From Devosia sp. (GTDB taxonomy: Bacteria; Pseudomonadota; Alphaproteobacteria; Rhizobiales; Devosiaceae), in the NCBI RefSeq assembly GCF_017744655.1, contig NZ_JAGIAW010000008.1:62001-126000 (forward strand): 64,000 nucleotides of DNA, given 5' to 3'. Under the pieces are notes generated by a model that saw nothing but the letters and a program-made list of their open reading frames with translations, searched no databases and was not told the DNA's origin. The first letter of the stretch is position 1. The number at the start of each line of letters is the position of its first letter. Shown in pieces: positions 8,106 to 17,158 of this stretch. The position numbers were made by a program, and so were the translations under genes.

Positions 8106-9011
8106 TTGACTTCACGCTGGGGGCACAAGTTCTCGCGCGCCGCTTTCAAAGTGGCTGCGCTCGCCGCGACGGTACTCGTCGTTGGCGTGATCGCCTCGCC
8201 CCTCATGGTCCATGCCAACGAAACTGACCTCGTGCTGCCGCTCGACATTCCGGCCCCCATCGCTCAGGTCCGTACGCAGCCCGCTCTCGGCGCCACCATG
8301 GTGCCGCTCGCGCCGGGGCAGCAGAAGCTGACCGATGCGCTTCTTTCCAACTACGTCGCGCGCCAGCAGCAGCTTCGCGCCGTCGATGTGACCGAGGGTG
8401 GCGTGCAGCCCCCGCTCTCGACCGAAATGCTGATGGGCTATATCGCCCGCGGCTCGCTCGATGGCGGCAATACCGCGCTTTCGGCCATCGACAGCTTCAT
8501 GAAGCCTGCCGCGCCGACACACCAGCCGACCGTGACGCCTGATCTGCTCGCGGCCTATGTGGCCAGCGGCTATCAGCCGACCGCCAAGCGCGCTGAAGTG
8601 GCCAATGCCGAGCGCGATTGCCTTGCCCAGGCGATCTATCACGAAGCCCGCGGCGAAAGCGCTGCCGGCCAACTGGCTGTGGCCAATGTCATCGTCAATC
8701 GCGCCCGTTCGGACAAGTATCCGTCCTCGCTCTGCGGCGTGATCTACCAGGGCGCCAATCAGGGCCGCTACAAATGCCAGTTTACCTTTGCCTGTGACGG
8801 CCGCGGTGATGCGCCGGGCGAACGCCAGGCCTGGGCCCGTTCTATGGCGCTGGCCAAGGACGTCTATGCCGAATATGCAACTGGGGCAGAAATCGGCGCC
8901 ATTCCGGATTCGGCACTGTTCTACCACACGACCAATGTTCGTCCTTCCTGGTCCTATACCTATAGCCGCGTGGCTGAAGTCGGGGCGCATATCTTCTATT
9001 CGCCGAACTGA
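8106..9011 (+). CDS. SleB-type cell wall hydrolase, membrane-anchored
   Basis: Periplasmic peptidoglycan hydrolase (Hydrolase_2/SleB family). An N-terminal signal anchor (FKVAALAATVLVVGVIASPLMVHA) is followed by a low-complexity linker. The catalytic domain spans the last 130 residues: ERDCLAQAIYHEARGESAAGQLAVAN contains the expected catalytic Glu in YHEARGE, and CQFTFACDG and a C-terminal YSRVAEVGAHIFY complete it. The start is uncertain: a TTG at 8106 gives a compact signal anchor, while TTG 8010 and GTG 8019 are longer options. The upstream 490 bp contain a family C repeat, a perfect palindrome and a CtrA-type site, suggesting cell-cycle-timed expression. A strong bidirectional terminator follows. 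Confidence 0.8.
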   Translation: MTSRWGHKFSRAAFKVAALAATVLVVGVIASPLMVHANETDLVLPLDIPAPIAQVRTQPALGATMVPLAPGQQKLTDALLSNYVARQQQLRAVDVTEGGVQPPLSTEMLMGYIARGSLDGGNTALSAIDSFMKPAAPTHQPTVTPDLLAAYVASGYQPTAKRAEVANAERDCLAQAIYHEARGESAAGQLAVANVIVNRARSDKYPSSLCGVIYQGANQGRYKCQFTFACDGRGDAPGERQAWARSMALAKDVYAEYATGAEIGAIPDSALFYHTTNVRPSWSYTYSRVAEVGAHIFYSPN

Positions 9012-9033
9012 GGTTTTCCCGAGCGGGAAACGA

Positions 9034-9060
9034 AAAGGGCGCCACTGGCGCCCTTTGTTT
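9034..9060. terminator. bidirectional terminator
   Basis: Stem AAAGGGCGCC / GGCGCCCTTT with an ACT loop, followed by GTTTT on the + strand and preceded by A-runs. It separates the convergent cell-wall hydrolase and pckA genes. The same stem recurs at 33481-33504. Confidence 0.85.
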
Positions 9061-10652
9061 TATTCGGCTGCCTGCAGCAATTGCGGGCCGGCCTCCGCGT
9101 CGGCGTCGGGGCCGAACTTCTTGAAATTATTGCGGAAAAGATCGACGAGCTTGGTTGCCTGGCTATCGTAGGCGTCGGTGTCAGCCCAGCATTGGCGCGG
9201 GTCGAGGAGGCGCGGGTCGACACCGGCGACATCAGTGGGAACGGCGAAGCCGAAGAGCGGGTCTAGGCGCGTCGGGGCATTGTCGAGCGCGCCGTCGAGC
9301 GCCGCGGTGAGGAGGCGGCGGGTGGAGGCGATGTCGATGCGCTTGCCTTGACCATAGGCGCCGCCGATCCAGCCGGTGTTGAGGAGCCACGCTTGGGCGC
9401 CGCTCGAACGCAGGCGCTCGGCCAGCATGTCGCCGTAGACCGTTGGATGCAGCGGCATGAACGGGGCACCAAAGCAGGCCGAGAAGGTCGCTTGCGGTTC
9501 GGTGACACCGCGTTCGGTGCCGGCGACCTTGGCGGTGTAGCCCGAAAGGAAGTGGTAGACGGCCTGTTCGGGCGTCAGCTTTGCCAAAGGCGGGAGGACG
9601 CCGAAAGCGTCGGCCGTGAGGAAGACGACGGTTTTGGGCGTGCCGCCGACGCTGCCCGGGGCGAGCGAGGGCAGGACGTGGAGCGGGTATGCCGCACGCG
9701 TGTTTTCGGTGAGCGATACGTCGTCAAATGCTGGCACACTGTTAGCATCGAGCACGACATTTTCGAGCACCGTGCCAAAAGTTCGGGTGGCGGCGAAGAT
9801 TTCGGGCTCGGCACTGGCGCTGAGCTTCACCGTCTTGGCGTAGCAACCGCCTTCGAGATTGAAGACGCCGTCTTTGCTCCAGCCATGTTCGTCGTCGCCG
9901 ATCAGTGGCCGAGCGGGGTCGTTGGAGAGTGTCGTCTTGCCCGTGCCCGAGAGGCCAAAGAACAGCGCGGCTTCCCCATTGGGGCCAAGATTGGCCGAGC
10001 AGTGCATGGGAAGGACATCGTCGGCGGGAGCGTGGAAGTTGAAGAGCGAGAAAACGCTCTTCTTGATTTCGCCGGCATAGCTTGTGCCACCGATGAGGAC
10101 GAGATTGCGGGTCATGTCGAGCGCGATGACGGTTTCGGTGCGCGTGCCGTGGCGAGCCGGGTCGGCGGTGAAGAGCGGTGCATGGATAATGGTCACCGGG
10201 GTGGCCGTGTCCGAGGTTTCAACACCTTCGCCGGGACGAATGAGCAGATTGCGGATGAAGAGGGCGTGCCAGGCGCTCGGGGTAAGGACGGTGACGCCAT
10301 ATTGGTGGCGCGGATCGGCTCCGGCGAGGAGGTCCTGGCGGTAGAGATCTTTGCCTGCTAGGTGCGCCTTGATGTCGCTGAGGAGCAGATCGAACTGAGC
10401 GGGCGTAAGAGCGCCCGAATTGTCCCACCAGATTTTTTTCTCGGTCAGCGCATCGCGGACAATGAACTTGTCCTTGGGCGAGCGGCCGGTAAACGCGCCG
10501 GTTTCGACAGACAGAGCGCCATGGGCGGTAAGCCGTGCTCCGCCTTCTCTCAGCGTGTTTGCAACCAGTGTGGGGGCTATGGCGTTTGCACTGAGCGAAG
10601 GTGCGGCTTCGGCGATTGCCTGGCGCAGGGCGCTATGGTCCTCGACACTCAT
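9060..10652 (-). CDS. pckA: phosphoenolpyruvate carboxykinase (ATP)
   Basis: Gluconeogenic enzyme converting oxaloacetate and ATP to PEP, CO2 and ADP. Seen in order: the substrate-binding RSPKDKF near residue 58, the signature [10 protein letters not shown] (192-201), Walker A GLSGTGKT (233-240) and the metal-binding IGDDEHGW (251-258). Length of 530 aa is normal. ATG read from 10652 has GGAG 7 nt upstream. It is divergent from chvI-chvG across about 240 bp, the same arrangement found in many rhizobia, where ChvI has been reported to influence pckA. The intergenic gap shows no repeat. Confidence 0.96.
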   Translation of the reverse strand: MSVEDHSALRQAIAEAAPSLSANAIAPTLVANTLREGGARLTAHGALSVETGAFTGRSPKDKFIVRDALTEKKIWWDNSGALTPAQFDLLLSDIKAHLAGKDLYRQDLLAGADPRHQYGVTVLTPSAWHALFIRNLLIRPGEGVETSDTATPVTIIHAPLFTADPARHGTRTETVIALDMTRNLVLIGGTSYAGEIKKSVFSLFNFHAPADDVLPMHCSANLGPNGEAALFFGLSGTGKTTLSNDPARPLIGDDEHGWSKDGVFNLEGGCYAKTVKLSASAEPEIFAATRTFGTVLENVVLDANSVPAFDDVSLTENTRAAYPLHVLPSLAPGSVGGTPKTVVFLTADAFGVLPPLAKLTPEQAVYHFLSGYTAKVAGTERGVTEPQATFSACFGAPFMPLHPTVYGDMLAERLRSSGAQAWLLNTGWIGGAYGQGKRIDIASTRRLLTAALDGALDNAPTRLDPLFGFAVPTDVAGVDPRLLDPRQCWADTDAYDSQATKLVDLFRNNFKKFGPDADAEAGPQLLQAAE

Positions 10653-10892
10653 TCTTCGTCTCCATCAGGCGCCGCCAAGGGCAGCGGATAGGAACGAAAA
10701 TAGTGAGGCCTAAGCCATGCGAACCATCCCGAAATCGGTCGTAAGACGGAAGTCGCAACCATTTCGTAGGGGGTGAGGGACTGGCTAGAGGCTTGGCCCC
10801 GCCTTATTTAACGCGTAATTGTCGCCTGCAACGTCGCGTGAGGGGCCGCTGGTCCCGACAAGATGCAAGCGTCGCAACTAGAAAGGCAGAAT

Positions 10893-11609
10893 ATGCCCAA
10901 GATCGCCCTCGTGGACGACGACCGGAACATTCTTACCTCCGTTTCCCTCACCCTCGAGGCGGAAGGCTATCAGGTAGCGACTTATACCGACGGGGCCTCG
11001 GGCCTCGAAGGCCTGACCACCGACAAGCCCGATCTGGCCATTCTCGACATCAAGATGCCGCGCATGGATGGCATGGAATTGCTGCGCCGCCTGCGCCAAA
11101 AGTCCGACGTGCCGGTGATCTTCCTCACTTCCAAGGACGAGGAAATCGACGAGCTGTTTGGCCTCAAAATGGGCGCCGACGATTTTATTACCAAGCCGTT
11201 CAGCCAGCGCCTGCTGGTGGAACGGGTCAAGGCGATCCTCCGTCGTTCGGCGCCGCGCGATCCTTCGGCTGCTGCCGGCCCCGCCGGCGAACCCGTGCCG
11301 GGCAAGGCCCTGATCGAGCGCGGCTCGCTGGTGATGGACGAAGAGCGCCACACCTGCACCTGGAAGGGCCAGCGCGTGACGCTGACCGTCACCGAATTTC
11401 TGATCCTGCAGGCTTTGGCTTTGCGCCCCGGCGTCGTAAAGTCGCGAAACGCGCTGATGGATGCGGCCTATGACGATCAGGTCTATGTCGATGATCGCAC
11501 CATCGACAGCCACATCAAGCGGCTACGCAAAAAGTTCAAGGCGACCGACGACGACTTTGAAATGATCGAAACGCTCTATGGCGTCGGCTATCGCTTCAAG
11601 GAGCAATAA
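10893..11609 (+). CDS. chvI: ChvI response regulator (OmpR family)
   Basis: DNA-binding response regulator of the ChvG-ChvI system, which senses acid or envelope stress and controls virulence/symbiosis and exopolysaccharide genes in Rhizobiales. The receiver domain begins [23 protein letters not shown]; phospho-acceptor Asp52 is in [13 protein letters not shown] and the conserved Lys101 in ITKPFS. The C-terminal winged helix contains [15 protein letters not shown] and [22 protein letters not shown] 10893 (MPKIALV) is preceded by AAAGGCAGA; a longer in-frame extension is not family-like. It is followed after 8 nt by chvG, forming one operon. Confidence 0.95.
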   Translation: MPKIALVDDDRNILTSVSLTLEAEGYQVATYTDGASGLEGLTTDKPDLAILDIKMPRMDGMELLRRLRQKSDVPVIFLTSKDEEIDELFGLKMGADDFITKPFSQRLLVERVKAILRRSAPRDPSAAAGPAGEPVPGKALIERGSLVMDEERHTCTWKGQRVTLTVTEFLILQALALRPGVVKSRNALMDAAYDDQVYVDDRTIDSHIKRLRKKFKATDDDFEMIETLYGVGYRFKEQ

Positions 11610-11617
11610 GGAACTTC

Positions 11618-13402
11618 GTGGCCACGATCGATCCTCATGTCGAGGGAACGCGTCCCGAGCGGGACGTCGAACCTGCGCCCGCGCAAAAAGGGAGCAGGCG
11701 TGGCTGGCGCATGGCGTTGAAACCGCTTGGACAGGTGATCGTGGCGCTGCGGCGCTTTGTCGATTTTACCATTTTTTCGAGCCTGACGCGCCGCATCATC
11801 GTGCTCAACCTTGCGGGCCTGCTCGTGCTGGTGGTGGGTATCTTGTACCTCAACCAGTGGCGCGCAGGCCTGATCGACGCACGCGTGCAATCGTTGCGCG
11901 TGCAGGGGGAAATCATTGCCGCGGCGATCGCGGCGTCGGCAACGGTCGACAGTGATGTCATCTCGATCAATCCCGACCGGTTGATCCAACTGCAATCGGG
12001 TAACGTCTCCCCGCTCTCCTATTTCGATCCGTCGCTCGAATTTCCCATCAGTCCCGAGCGCGTTGCGCCGCTCCTGCGTAACCTGATTACCCCTACAAGG
12101 ACCCGGGCACGCATTTACGACCAGCAGGGCCTGCTGATCCTTGATAGCGACAATATCATCGGGCGCGGCGAGGTGATCCGACAGCAGATCGACACAACCC
12201 GGACCAATTCGTTTTTTCTTCTCGACTGGTGGAATGCCGTTATCGCCTGGGCGCCGGGCGATAATTTCTCAAAATATCAGGAATATGGAGCGGACGAGGG
12301 GACGCGCTATCCCGAAGTCGCCTCGGCCCTGCAGGGGGCGTCTGCTGACTTCGTGCGCGCCGATGACCATAACCAGCTTGTGGTGTCCGTTGCCGTGCCG
12401 GTGCAGCGTCTGCGCGCCGTGGTCGGGGCCATTCTGCTTTCGACCGCGCCGGGTGATATCGACTCAGTGGTGGCGCAGGAGCGCTGGAGCATTTTGCGCA
12501 TCGCGCTGATCGCTGCGGGGGTGCAGATCGCGCTGTCGCTGCTGCTCGCCGGCACGATTGCGGGCCCGATGCGGCGCCTTTCGGCTGCTGCCGAGCGGGT
12601 GCAGACGGCGGGCAATGCGCGTGCCGAAATTCCGGACCTGACTGATCGTCCAGACGAAATCGGGCACCTCTCGGGCGCGCTGCGCCGTATGACCGATGCG
12701 CTCTATAATCGCATCGAAGCCATCGAGCGCTTTGCCGCCGACGTGGCGCATGAATTAAAAAATCCGCTGACCTCGCTGCGTTCGGCCGTGGAAACGCTGC
12801 CGCTGGCGAAAAAGCCGGAAGACCGGGCGCGGCTCAACGACATTATCCAGCATGACGTCAAACGGCTCGACCGGCTGATAACAGATATTTCGAGTGCCAG
12901 CCGGCTCGATGCGGAACTGGCGCGCGAAAGCGCCGAACTGGTCGATGTCGAAAAGCTGGCCGAGGCCATGGTCGGTATCCAGAAGGATGTGGCGGCAGGG
13001 CGGCAGGTCAATGTGGTGATGGGCAAGCGCCTCGGGCGCGGCTCGACCGTGATTACCGGGCACGAAAGCCGCCTGGCGCAGGTGCTCGCCAATCTGATCG
13101 ACAACGCCGTGTCGTTCTCGCCGGTCGATGGCACCGTGACGGTGTCGGTGTCAACCGAGACCGACATGATCGTCGTGACGGTGAGCGATGAAGGGCCGGG
13201 CATTACCGGCGATGTCAGCCGCATCTTCCAGCGCTTTTATACCGACCGGCCGGAAACCGAGAGTTTTGGCAATCATTCCGGGCTTGGCCTGTCGATTTCC
13301 AAGCAGATCGTCGATGCGCATAAGGGAACGATCAAGGCGCAGAACCGGACGGATCGGTCGGGCGCGCTGTTTACGGTGTCGCTGCCGAAGTCGCGGCGGT
13401 AG
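11618..13402 (+). CDS. chvG: ChvG sensor histidine kinase
   Basis: Inner-membrane sensor of the ChvG-ChvI system (ExoS/BvrS orthologue). TM1 lies at about residues 58-79, a large periplasmic stimulus domain at 80-290, and TM2 at 291-315 ahead of a HAMP linker. The H-box FAADVAHELKNPLTSLRSA has phospho-His378, and the ATPase domain has LIDNAVSFS, DEGPGI and GLGLSISKQI. The soluble Lys/Arg-rich N-terminal extension before TM1 is also typical. Start GTG 11618 has AAGGA 5 nt upstream. Length 594 aa matches rhizobial ChvG. Downstream hprK is separated by two palindromic repeats. Confidence 0.95.
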   Translation: MATIDPHVEGTRPERDVEPAPAQKGSRRGWRMALKPLGQVIVALRRFVDFTIFSSLTRRIIVLNLAGLLVLVVGILYLNQWRAGLIDARVQSLRVQGEIIAAAIAASATVDSDVISINPDRLIQLQSGNVSPLSYFDPSLEFPISPERVAPLLRNLITPTRTRARIYDQQGLLILDSDNIIGRGEVIRQQIDTTRTNSFFLLDWWNAVIAWAPGDNFSKYQEYGADEGTRYPEVASALQGASADFVRADDHNQLVVSVAVPVQRLRAVVGAILLSTAPGDIDSVVAQERWSILRIALIAAGVQIALSLLLAGTIAGPMRRLSAAAERVQTAGNARAEIPDLTDRPDEIGHLSGALRRMTDALYNRIEAIERFAADVAHELKNPLTSLRSAVETLPLAKKPEDRARLNDIIQHDVKRLDRLITDISSASRLDAELARESAELVDVEKLAEAMVGIQKDVAAGRQVNVVMGKRLGRGSTVITGHESRLAQVLANLIDNAVSFSPVDGTVTVSVSTETDMIVVTVSDEGPGITGDVSRIFQRFYTDRPETESFGNHSGLGLSISKQIVDAHKGTIKAQNRTDRSGALFTVSLPKSRR

Positions 13403-13497
13403 TTTTGGGCATCGTGCTTGCCGCTCCCCCCACCCTCATTCCCTCCCCACAAGGGGGAGGGAGGCGCTGGCTGAACTGCTTTCACTCCTTCTACGGC

Positions 13498-13563
13498 GTC
13501 ATTCCTGCGAAAGCGGGAATCTCACTGCGGAGGATCAGGGATTCCCGCTTTCGCGGGAATGAC
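13498..13563. repeat. palindromic intergenic repeat, family B copy 2
   Basis: Same GTCATTCC...GGAATGAC inverted unit as at 5374 and 14931, here between chvG and hprK. A short C/G-rich palindromic stretch (CCTCCCCacaaGGGGGAGG, about 13443-13460) precedes it. The pair probably dampens read-through from chvIG into the PTS genes. Confidence 0.85.
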
Positions 13564-13586
13564 GTCGTGGGTTGGGGGGGGCGCCC

Positions 13587-14051
13587 GTGACCCGCGAAAA
13601 CATCCACGCGACCGCCATTCTGCTGGACGGCAAAGGCATCATCCTTCGTGGCCCCTCGGGCTCGGGCAAATCGCTGCTCGCCCTCTACCTTCTCGACGTC
13701 TTCGCCTCTTGCGGCCGCGATGCCGCGCTGGTCTCGGATGATCGGGTCGACCTCGAAGGTGGCGGCAAAACCATTCTCCTTCACGCCCCAGCCAGCATCG
13801 CCGGCCTCATCGAACTGCGCGGTCACGGCATTGTCAGACGGCCCTATCAAAGTGGCAAAAGGCTCGATCTGGTGGTTGATCTCGTGCCGACCCTTGAACG
13901 GATGCCCGAGAACAACGATTTCAAATGTGCGCTTTTAGGCCTCGAAATCGCCCGTTGCCCGGTGCCGCAGGCGGGTGTGATTGGAATCGAGCACCAGCGC
14001 CTCTTGATCGAAGAGGCGCTGCGCGCAATCGCTATCCCCTCTGGAGGGTGA
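13587..14051 (+). CDS. hprK: HPr kinase/phosphorylase, short alphaproteobacterial form
   Basis: Phosphorylates and dephosphorylates HPr on its regulatory serine. Only the C-terminal P-loop domain is present: GPSGSGKS at residues 22-29, the Asp pair in LVSDDRVDLE, and the HprK signature ELRGHGIVRRP near 85. At 154 aa it lacks the N-terminal domain of Firmicutes HprK, which is normal for alphaproteobacteria and not a truncation. GTG 13587 is taken as start (VTRENIHATAILLDGKG), preceded by a G-run that could serve as ribosome site; a TTG 15 nt upstream is possible. Followed by EIIA-Man and HPr genes. Confidence 0.9.
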   Translation: MTRENIHATAILLDGKGIILRGPSGSGKSLLALYLLDVFASCGRDAALVSDDRVDLEGGGKTILLHAPASIAGLIELRGHGIVRRPYQSGKRLDLVVDLVPTLERMPENNDFKCALLGLEIARCPVPQAGVIGIEHQRLLIEEALRAIAIPSGG

Positions 14052-14092
14052 CAATTTATCGCTTGCAACCGTTGTCATCGGGGGCAAGACTG

Positions 14093-14132
14093 GCCCCCGC
14101 TCCCAAATGCACCCGAGGCAGGGAGCGGGGGC
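14093..14132. terminator. strong hairpin between hprK and manX
   Basis: Perfect 12-bp arms GCCCCCGCTCCC (14093-14104) and GGGAGCGGGGGC (14121-14132) with a 16-nt loop; no clear T-run follows (gcttattgg). It may be a factor-dependent terminator, an mRNA-stability hairpin or an attenuation point inside the chv-pts cluster. Confidence 0.6.
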
Positions 14133-14193
14133 TTATTGGACTGGGATGGGGTTGCGCCCTGATTAAGACGCAGCCATCGTCTGGGGAGAATGC

Positions 14194-14598
14194 ATGATCG
14201 GGTTGGTTCTGGTGACGCATGGCGCGCTGGCGGATGAGTTCAAGCTGGCGCTCGAACATGTTGTTGGACCCCAGGAACAGTGTGAGACAATCGCCATCGG
14301 TCCTGAGGACAACGCGGAGACGCGTCGTGAGGACATTCTGGCAGCGATCGACCGGGCCGATAGCGGCGATGGCGTGATCATTCTCACCGATATGTTCGGC
14401 GGCACCCCGTCGAACCTGGCTATTTCAGTGATGCAGAACCGTAATGTCGAAGTGATCGCGGGCGTCAACCTGCCCATGCTGGTCAAGCTTGGGCGCGTGC
14501 GCGGCGATCTTGCTCTGGCCGATGCGGTGGCTCTCGCGCAGGAAGCGGGCCGCAAGTATATTACGGTGGCCAATTCCATTCTCGGTGGAGCATCCTGA
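14194..14598 (+). CDS. manX: PTS EIIA, mannose family, regulatory
   Basis: EIIA-Man-type phosphotransferase protein. It accepts phosphate from HPr on His9 (MIGLVLVTHGALADEF) and, as no EIIB/EIIC permease is adjacent, probably serves regulation rather than sugar uptake, as in other alphaproteobacteria. Further family blocks are GVIILTDMFGGTPSNLA and the C-terminal AVALAQEAGRKYITVANSIL. Length 134 aa equals a stand-alone EIIA-Man domain. One nucleotide separates its stop codon from the HPr start codon, so the two genes are translationally coupled. Confidence 0.92.
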   Translation: MIGLVLVTHGALADEFKLALEHVVGPQEQCETIAIGPEDNAETRREDILAAIDRADSGDGVIILTDMFGGTPSNLAISVMQNRNVEVIAGVNLPMLVKLGRVRGDLALADAVALAQEAGRKYITVANSILGGAS

Positions 14599-14599
14599 A

Positions 14600-14893
14600 A
14601 TGGATGGAGATCGTGCCGTCGCCCAGCAATTGACCATCGTCAACCGCAAGGGCCTGCACGCACGCGCCTCGGCGCGCTTCGTGCGCACGGCGGAATGCTT
14701 TGATGCTTCGCTGCACGTCGTCAAGGACGGTCAGTCGGTCAATGGCAATTCCATCATGGGCCTGATGATGCTCGGCGCCGGGCCGGGCTCGACCATTCTG
14801 GTGCAGGCAACGGGCAAGCAGGCGCGCGAGGCGCTGGAGGCCATTGTCGAGCTGGTGAACAACGGCTTTGACGAGGACAATGAGGGCGTTTGA
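14600..14893 (+). CDS. ptsH: HPr phosphocarrier protein
   Basis: Histidine-containing phosphocarrier of the PTS. Phospho-acceptor His20 lies in NRKGLHARASARF and the regulatory serine target of HprK (Ser51, equivalent to Ser46) in NGNSIMGLMMLGAGPGS. Length 97 aa, normal with a short N-terminal extension. ATG 14600 follows the manX stop by one nucleotide and has GGTGGAG about 9 nt upstream. With hprK and manX it forms the downstream part of a regulatory phosphorelay; its enzyme I is not in the window. Confidence 0.95.
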   Translation: MDGDRAVAQQLTIVNRKGLHARASARFVRTAECFDASLHVVKDGQSVNGNSIMGLMMLGAGPGSTILVQATGKQAREALEAIVELVNNGFDEDNEGV

Positions 14894-14930
14894 GGCGTCC
14901 GTCGTCCCGCGAATCCCTCAAAATCACCGT

Positions 14931-14996
14931 GTCATTCCCGCGAAAGCGGGAATCCCTATTCCAGCACCCTGAGATTCCCGCTTTCGCGGGAATGAC
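14931..14996. repeat. palindromic intergenic repeat, family B copy 3
   Basis: Nearly identical to the copies at 5374 and 13498: arms GTCATTCCCGCGAAAGCGGG and CCCGCTTTCGCGGGAATGAC. It follows ptsH, at a convergent gene end. Confidence 0.85.
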
Positions 14997-15035
14997 GCCG
15001 CGAATGGGCGGAGGTCGCGGTGAAAATGCGGGCGC

Positions 15036-15359
15036 TCAATTGCACCCACGCGATTTCTCCACCGATGCAATGGTCGCGACGTTTTCCCGTTCTACCGCGT
15101 TGAGCTTCACCTGGGCCTGATTGGTGATCCAGCAGCCTTCATTGCCGAAGGCGTTCTTGGCGCGCTGGGTGGAAAAACAATAGCCGTTCTGCTTGTAGAT
15201 CCAGTTGCGCACTTCCCAGAGTGACTGGCAGGACAATTGGCGTAGGTCCGAGCGCTGGAAATAGTCGCTGTCATCGCAGCCGATCATCTCATAGCAATTG
15301 GCAAATGCACTCGTCATGCTGGCGAGCATAGCCAGCGTCACCGCAAACCCTCTGAGCAT
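15036..15359 (-). CDS. small secreted YARHG-domain protein
   Basis: Predicted periplasmic or secreted protein of 107 aa. Signal peptide MLRGFAVTLAMLASMTSAFA is followed by a cysteine-containing YARHG-like domain (NCYEMIGC ... LSCQSLWEVRNWIYKQNGYCF ... AFGNEGC) with six cysteines that could form disulfides. The ATG read from 15359 has AGGAGGA 4-5 nt upstream. Domain function is unknown; YARHG domains are found in exported bacterial proteins. Convergent with ptsH; no functional partner is evident. Confidence 0.8.
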   Translation of the reverse strand: MLRGFAVTLAMLASMTSAFANCYEMIGCDDSDYFQRSDLRQLSCQSLWEVRNWIYKQNGYCFSTQRAKNAFGNEGCWITNQAQVKLNAVERENVATIASVEKSRGCN

Positions 15360-15527
15360 ATCGTCCTCCTCTGCTGGGGCGATCAAAGCATGGATTAACG
15401 ACAGCAGGAAGATTGTCGATTGGGGTGGTTTGGGCGAACGAAGCCTTCACCATTGTTTCCATAGAAGTCCCGGTCGTGTGGGACTAGATTGGTGTCAGCT
15501 CAAGTTTAGCGCTTTTGGGAGGTCGGC

Positions 15528-16451
15528 ATGATCGACACATCCGTTCAGACAGTGGTGAAGTCCAAGCCGCAACTGCCGCTCAGCACGACGCTGGGGCCGG
15601 TTCATATCGCCGTGACCGATCGCGCCCGCGCCCTCGCCATCTGGCAGGATGTGGTCGGGCTCGAACTGATCGACGAGACGGGCAATCTCTTGCAGCTTGG
15701 GGCCGGCGGCAAGGTGCTGATCGTGCTCGAGACGGGCGCCGTGCGTCCGGCTGTGCCGCGCAGCATCGGGCTCTATCATGTGGCCGTGCACGTGCCGAGC
15801 CGGGTGGATCTGGCGCAGATGGCGGTGCGGGCGTTGCAGCGCAATGTCAGGATTTCGCCGACGGATCACCTTGTCAGCGAAGCCATTTATCTCTGGGATT
15901 TTGACGGCAACGGCATCGAAATCACCTTTGAGACGCCATGGCGCGGTACGCTGGGCGATCCGGAAAAGGGCGAAACCTATGCCATGACCGCTGACGGAAA
16001 ACCCCATTCCGGGCGCGAGCCGATCGATCTCGATGGTCTTCTCGGCGAATTGGGTCCGGCGCCGATGCTTGCTCCGCGCATGCCTACCGGGACGCGGATC
16101 GGCCATATCCATGTGCATGTGAACGACCTCAACATGGCCATGGATTTTTATCGCGACGTCATCGGCTTTGCTGGGTTCCTCTTGATCAATTCCTTCGGCA
16201 TGGGCGATGTCGGGCTCGACTACATGCCGCATACCGTGGCGTTCAACATCTGGTCCGGTCCCAATGCGGCGCTGCCGCCGGCGGGATCGGCAGGCCTGCG
16301 CTGGTTCACCATTGCCGTGCCCGGCGCCGAGCATTTCGATGCGGTTATCGGCCGGCTCGAAAAGGCGGGGACGCCGATCGAGAAGCTGGACAAGGGCGTT
16401 GAAACGCAGGATCCCTTCGGCAATCGCATTCGCGTGGTCCCGGCAAACTAA
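15528..16451 (+). CDS. two-domain VOC family protein (catechol 2,3-dioxygenase-like)
   Basis: Glyoxalase/bleomycin-resistance/extradiol-dioxygenase (VOC) protein with two tandem modules: residues about 20-150 (LGPVHIAVTDRARALAIWQDVVGLELID) and 185-300 (IGHIHVHVNDLNMAMDFYRDVIGF). It resembles the CatE-type dioxygenase family of Bacillus. Potential metal ligands are His in GHIHVHV, His in LYHVAVHV and the Glu in GVETQDPFGNRI. Length 307 aa; ATG 15528 has GGGAGG 5 nt upstream. No aromatic-degradation genes are near, so catechol cleavage is unproven; a role in detoxification is equally possible. Confidence 0.8.
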   Translation: MIDTSVQTVVKSKPQLPLSTTLGPVHIAVTDRARALAIWQDVVGLELIDETGNLLQLGAGGKVLIVLETGAVRPAVPRSIGLYHVAVHVPSRVDLAQMAVRALQRNVRISPTDHLVSEAIYLWDFDGNGIEITFETPWRGTLGDPEKGETYAMTADGKPHSGREPIDLDGLLGELGPAPMLAPRMPTGTRIGHIHVHVNDLNMAMDFYRDVIGFAGFLLINSFGMGDVGLDYMPHTVAFNIWSGPNAALPPAGSAGLRWFTIAVPGAEHFDAVIGRLEKAGTPIEKLDKGVETQDPFGNRIRVVPAN

Positions 16452-16495
16452 AGCGAGGCTGCTGCGTTTTGCTTCAAACTGGGCAAGGGGAAGAC

Positions 16496-17041
16496 ATGCG
16501 CAACGCAGATGACGTGCTGAACTTCTGGTTCGTCGAGCACGGGCCGGAAGACTGGTTTGCCGGCAAGGCCGAATTCGACGCGAAAATCGCCGAAGTTTTT
16601 GGCCAGACCCACGCCCATGTCGCCAAGGGCGAGGCCTGGGAATGGCGCGCCAAACCCTCTGGAAGACTGGCCGAGATTATCGTGCTCGACCAGTTTTCGC
16701 GCCAGCTGTTCCGCAATTCGCCGCTTGCCTTTGCGCAGGACAAGATAGCCCTGGTGCTGGCGCAGGAAATGGTGGGGCAGGGGCTCGACATGCAGTTCGA
16801 GCAGCCGCGCCGGGGCTTTATCTATCTGCCCTTCATGCACGCGGAATCGGCGGCGATCCAGTCAGCCTCGGTGCGGCTCTATGAGGCGCTGGGGGACGAG
16901 GATCAGCTGAAATATGCCGTGGCCCATCGCGAGACGGTGGACCGTTTTGGGCGTTTTCCCTTTCGCAATGCGCCGCTCGGGCGCGAGAGTACGAAGGAAG
17001 AGCTGGCCTATATGGAAGAACAGGCCGAGCGGAAGTTTTAG
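16496..17041 (+). CDS. DUF924 family protein
   Basis: Conserved cytoplasmic alpha-helical protein of unknown function (DUF924, TPR-like fold). Family hallmarks: DVLNFWFVEHGPEDWFAG at the N-terminus, IIVLDQFSRQLFRNSPLAFAQD near residue 60, and YLPFMHAES near 105. Length 181 aa is standard. ATG 16496 follows AAGGGGAAGAC. It lies 44 nt after the VOC gene in the same direction and may be co-transcribed. A family A repeat follows its stop codon. Confidence 0.85.
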   Translation: MRNADDVLNFWFVEHGPEDWFAGKAEFDAKIAEVFGQTHAHVAKGEAWEWRAKPSGRLAEIIVLDQFSRQLFRNSPLAFAQDKIALVLAQEMVGQGLDMQFEQPRRGFIYLPFMHAESAAIQSASVRLYEALGDEDQLKYAVAHRETVDRFGRFPFRNAPLGRESTKEELAYMEEQAERKF

Positions 17042-17056
17042 GTTTTGGTCCTTTAG

Positions 17057-17138
17057 TCGTCGTTACCAGCGGGCTTGTCCTGGTGATCCCTAGCGGAGGC
17101 GAGATGGATTGCCGGGACAAGCCCGGCAATGACGACGG
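17057..17138. repeat. palindromic intergenic repeat, family A copy 2
   Basis: Variant of the unit at 4657-4733, with the same GAGATGGATTGCCGGGACAA right half; the left arm carries two changes (GGGCTTGTCCTGG). It lies between convergent DUF924 and aminopeptidase genes. Confidence 0.8.
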
Positions 17139-17158
17139 AGGGGAAAGTAGAGCGTTCC

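Noticed and set aside
13587..14051. hprK as a truncated gene
   Set aside because: The short C-terminal-only form is the normal alphaproteobacterial HPr kinase.
5374..14996. CRISPR-like array from the recurring family B repeats
   Set aside because: Copies are kilobases apart, palindromic, at gene ends, with no regular spacers or cas genes.
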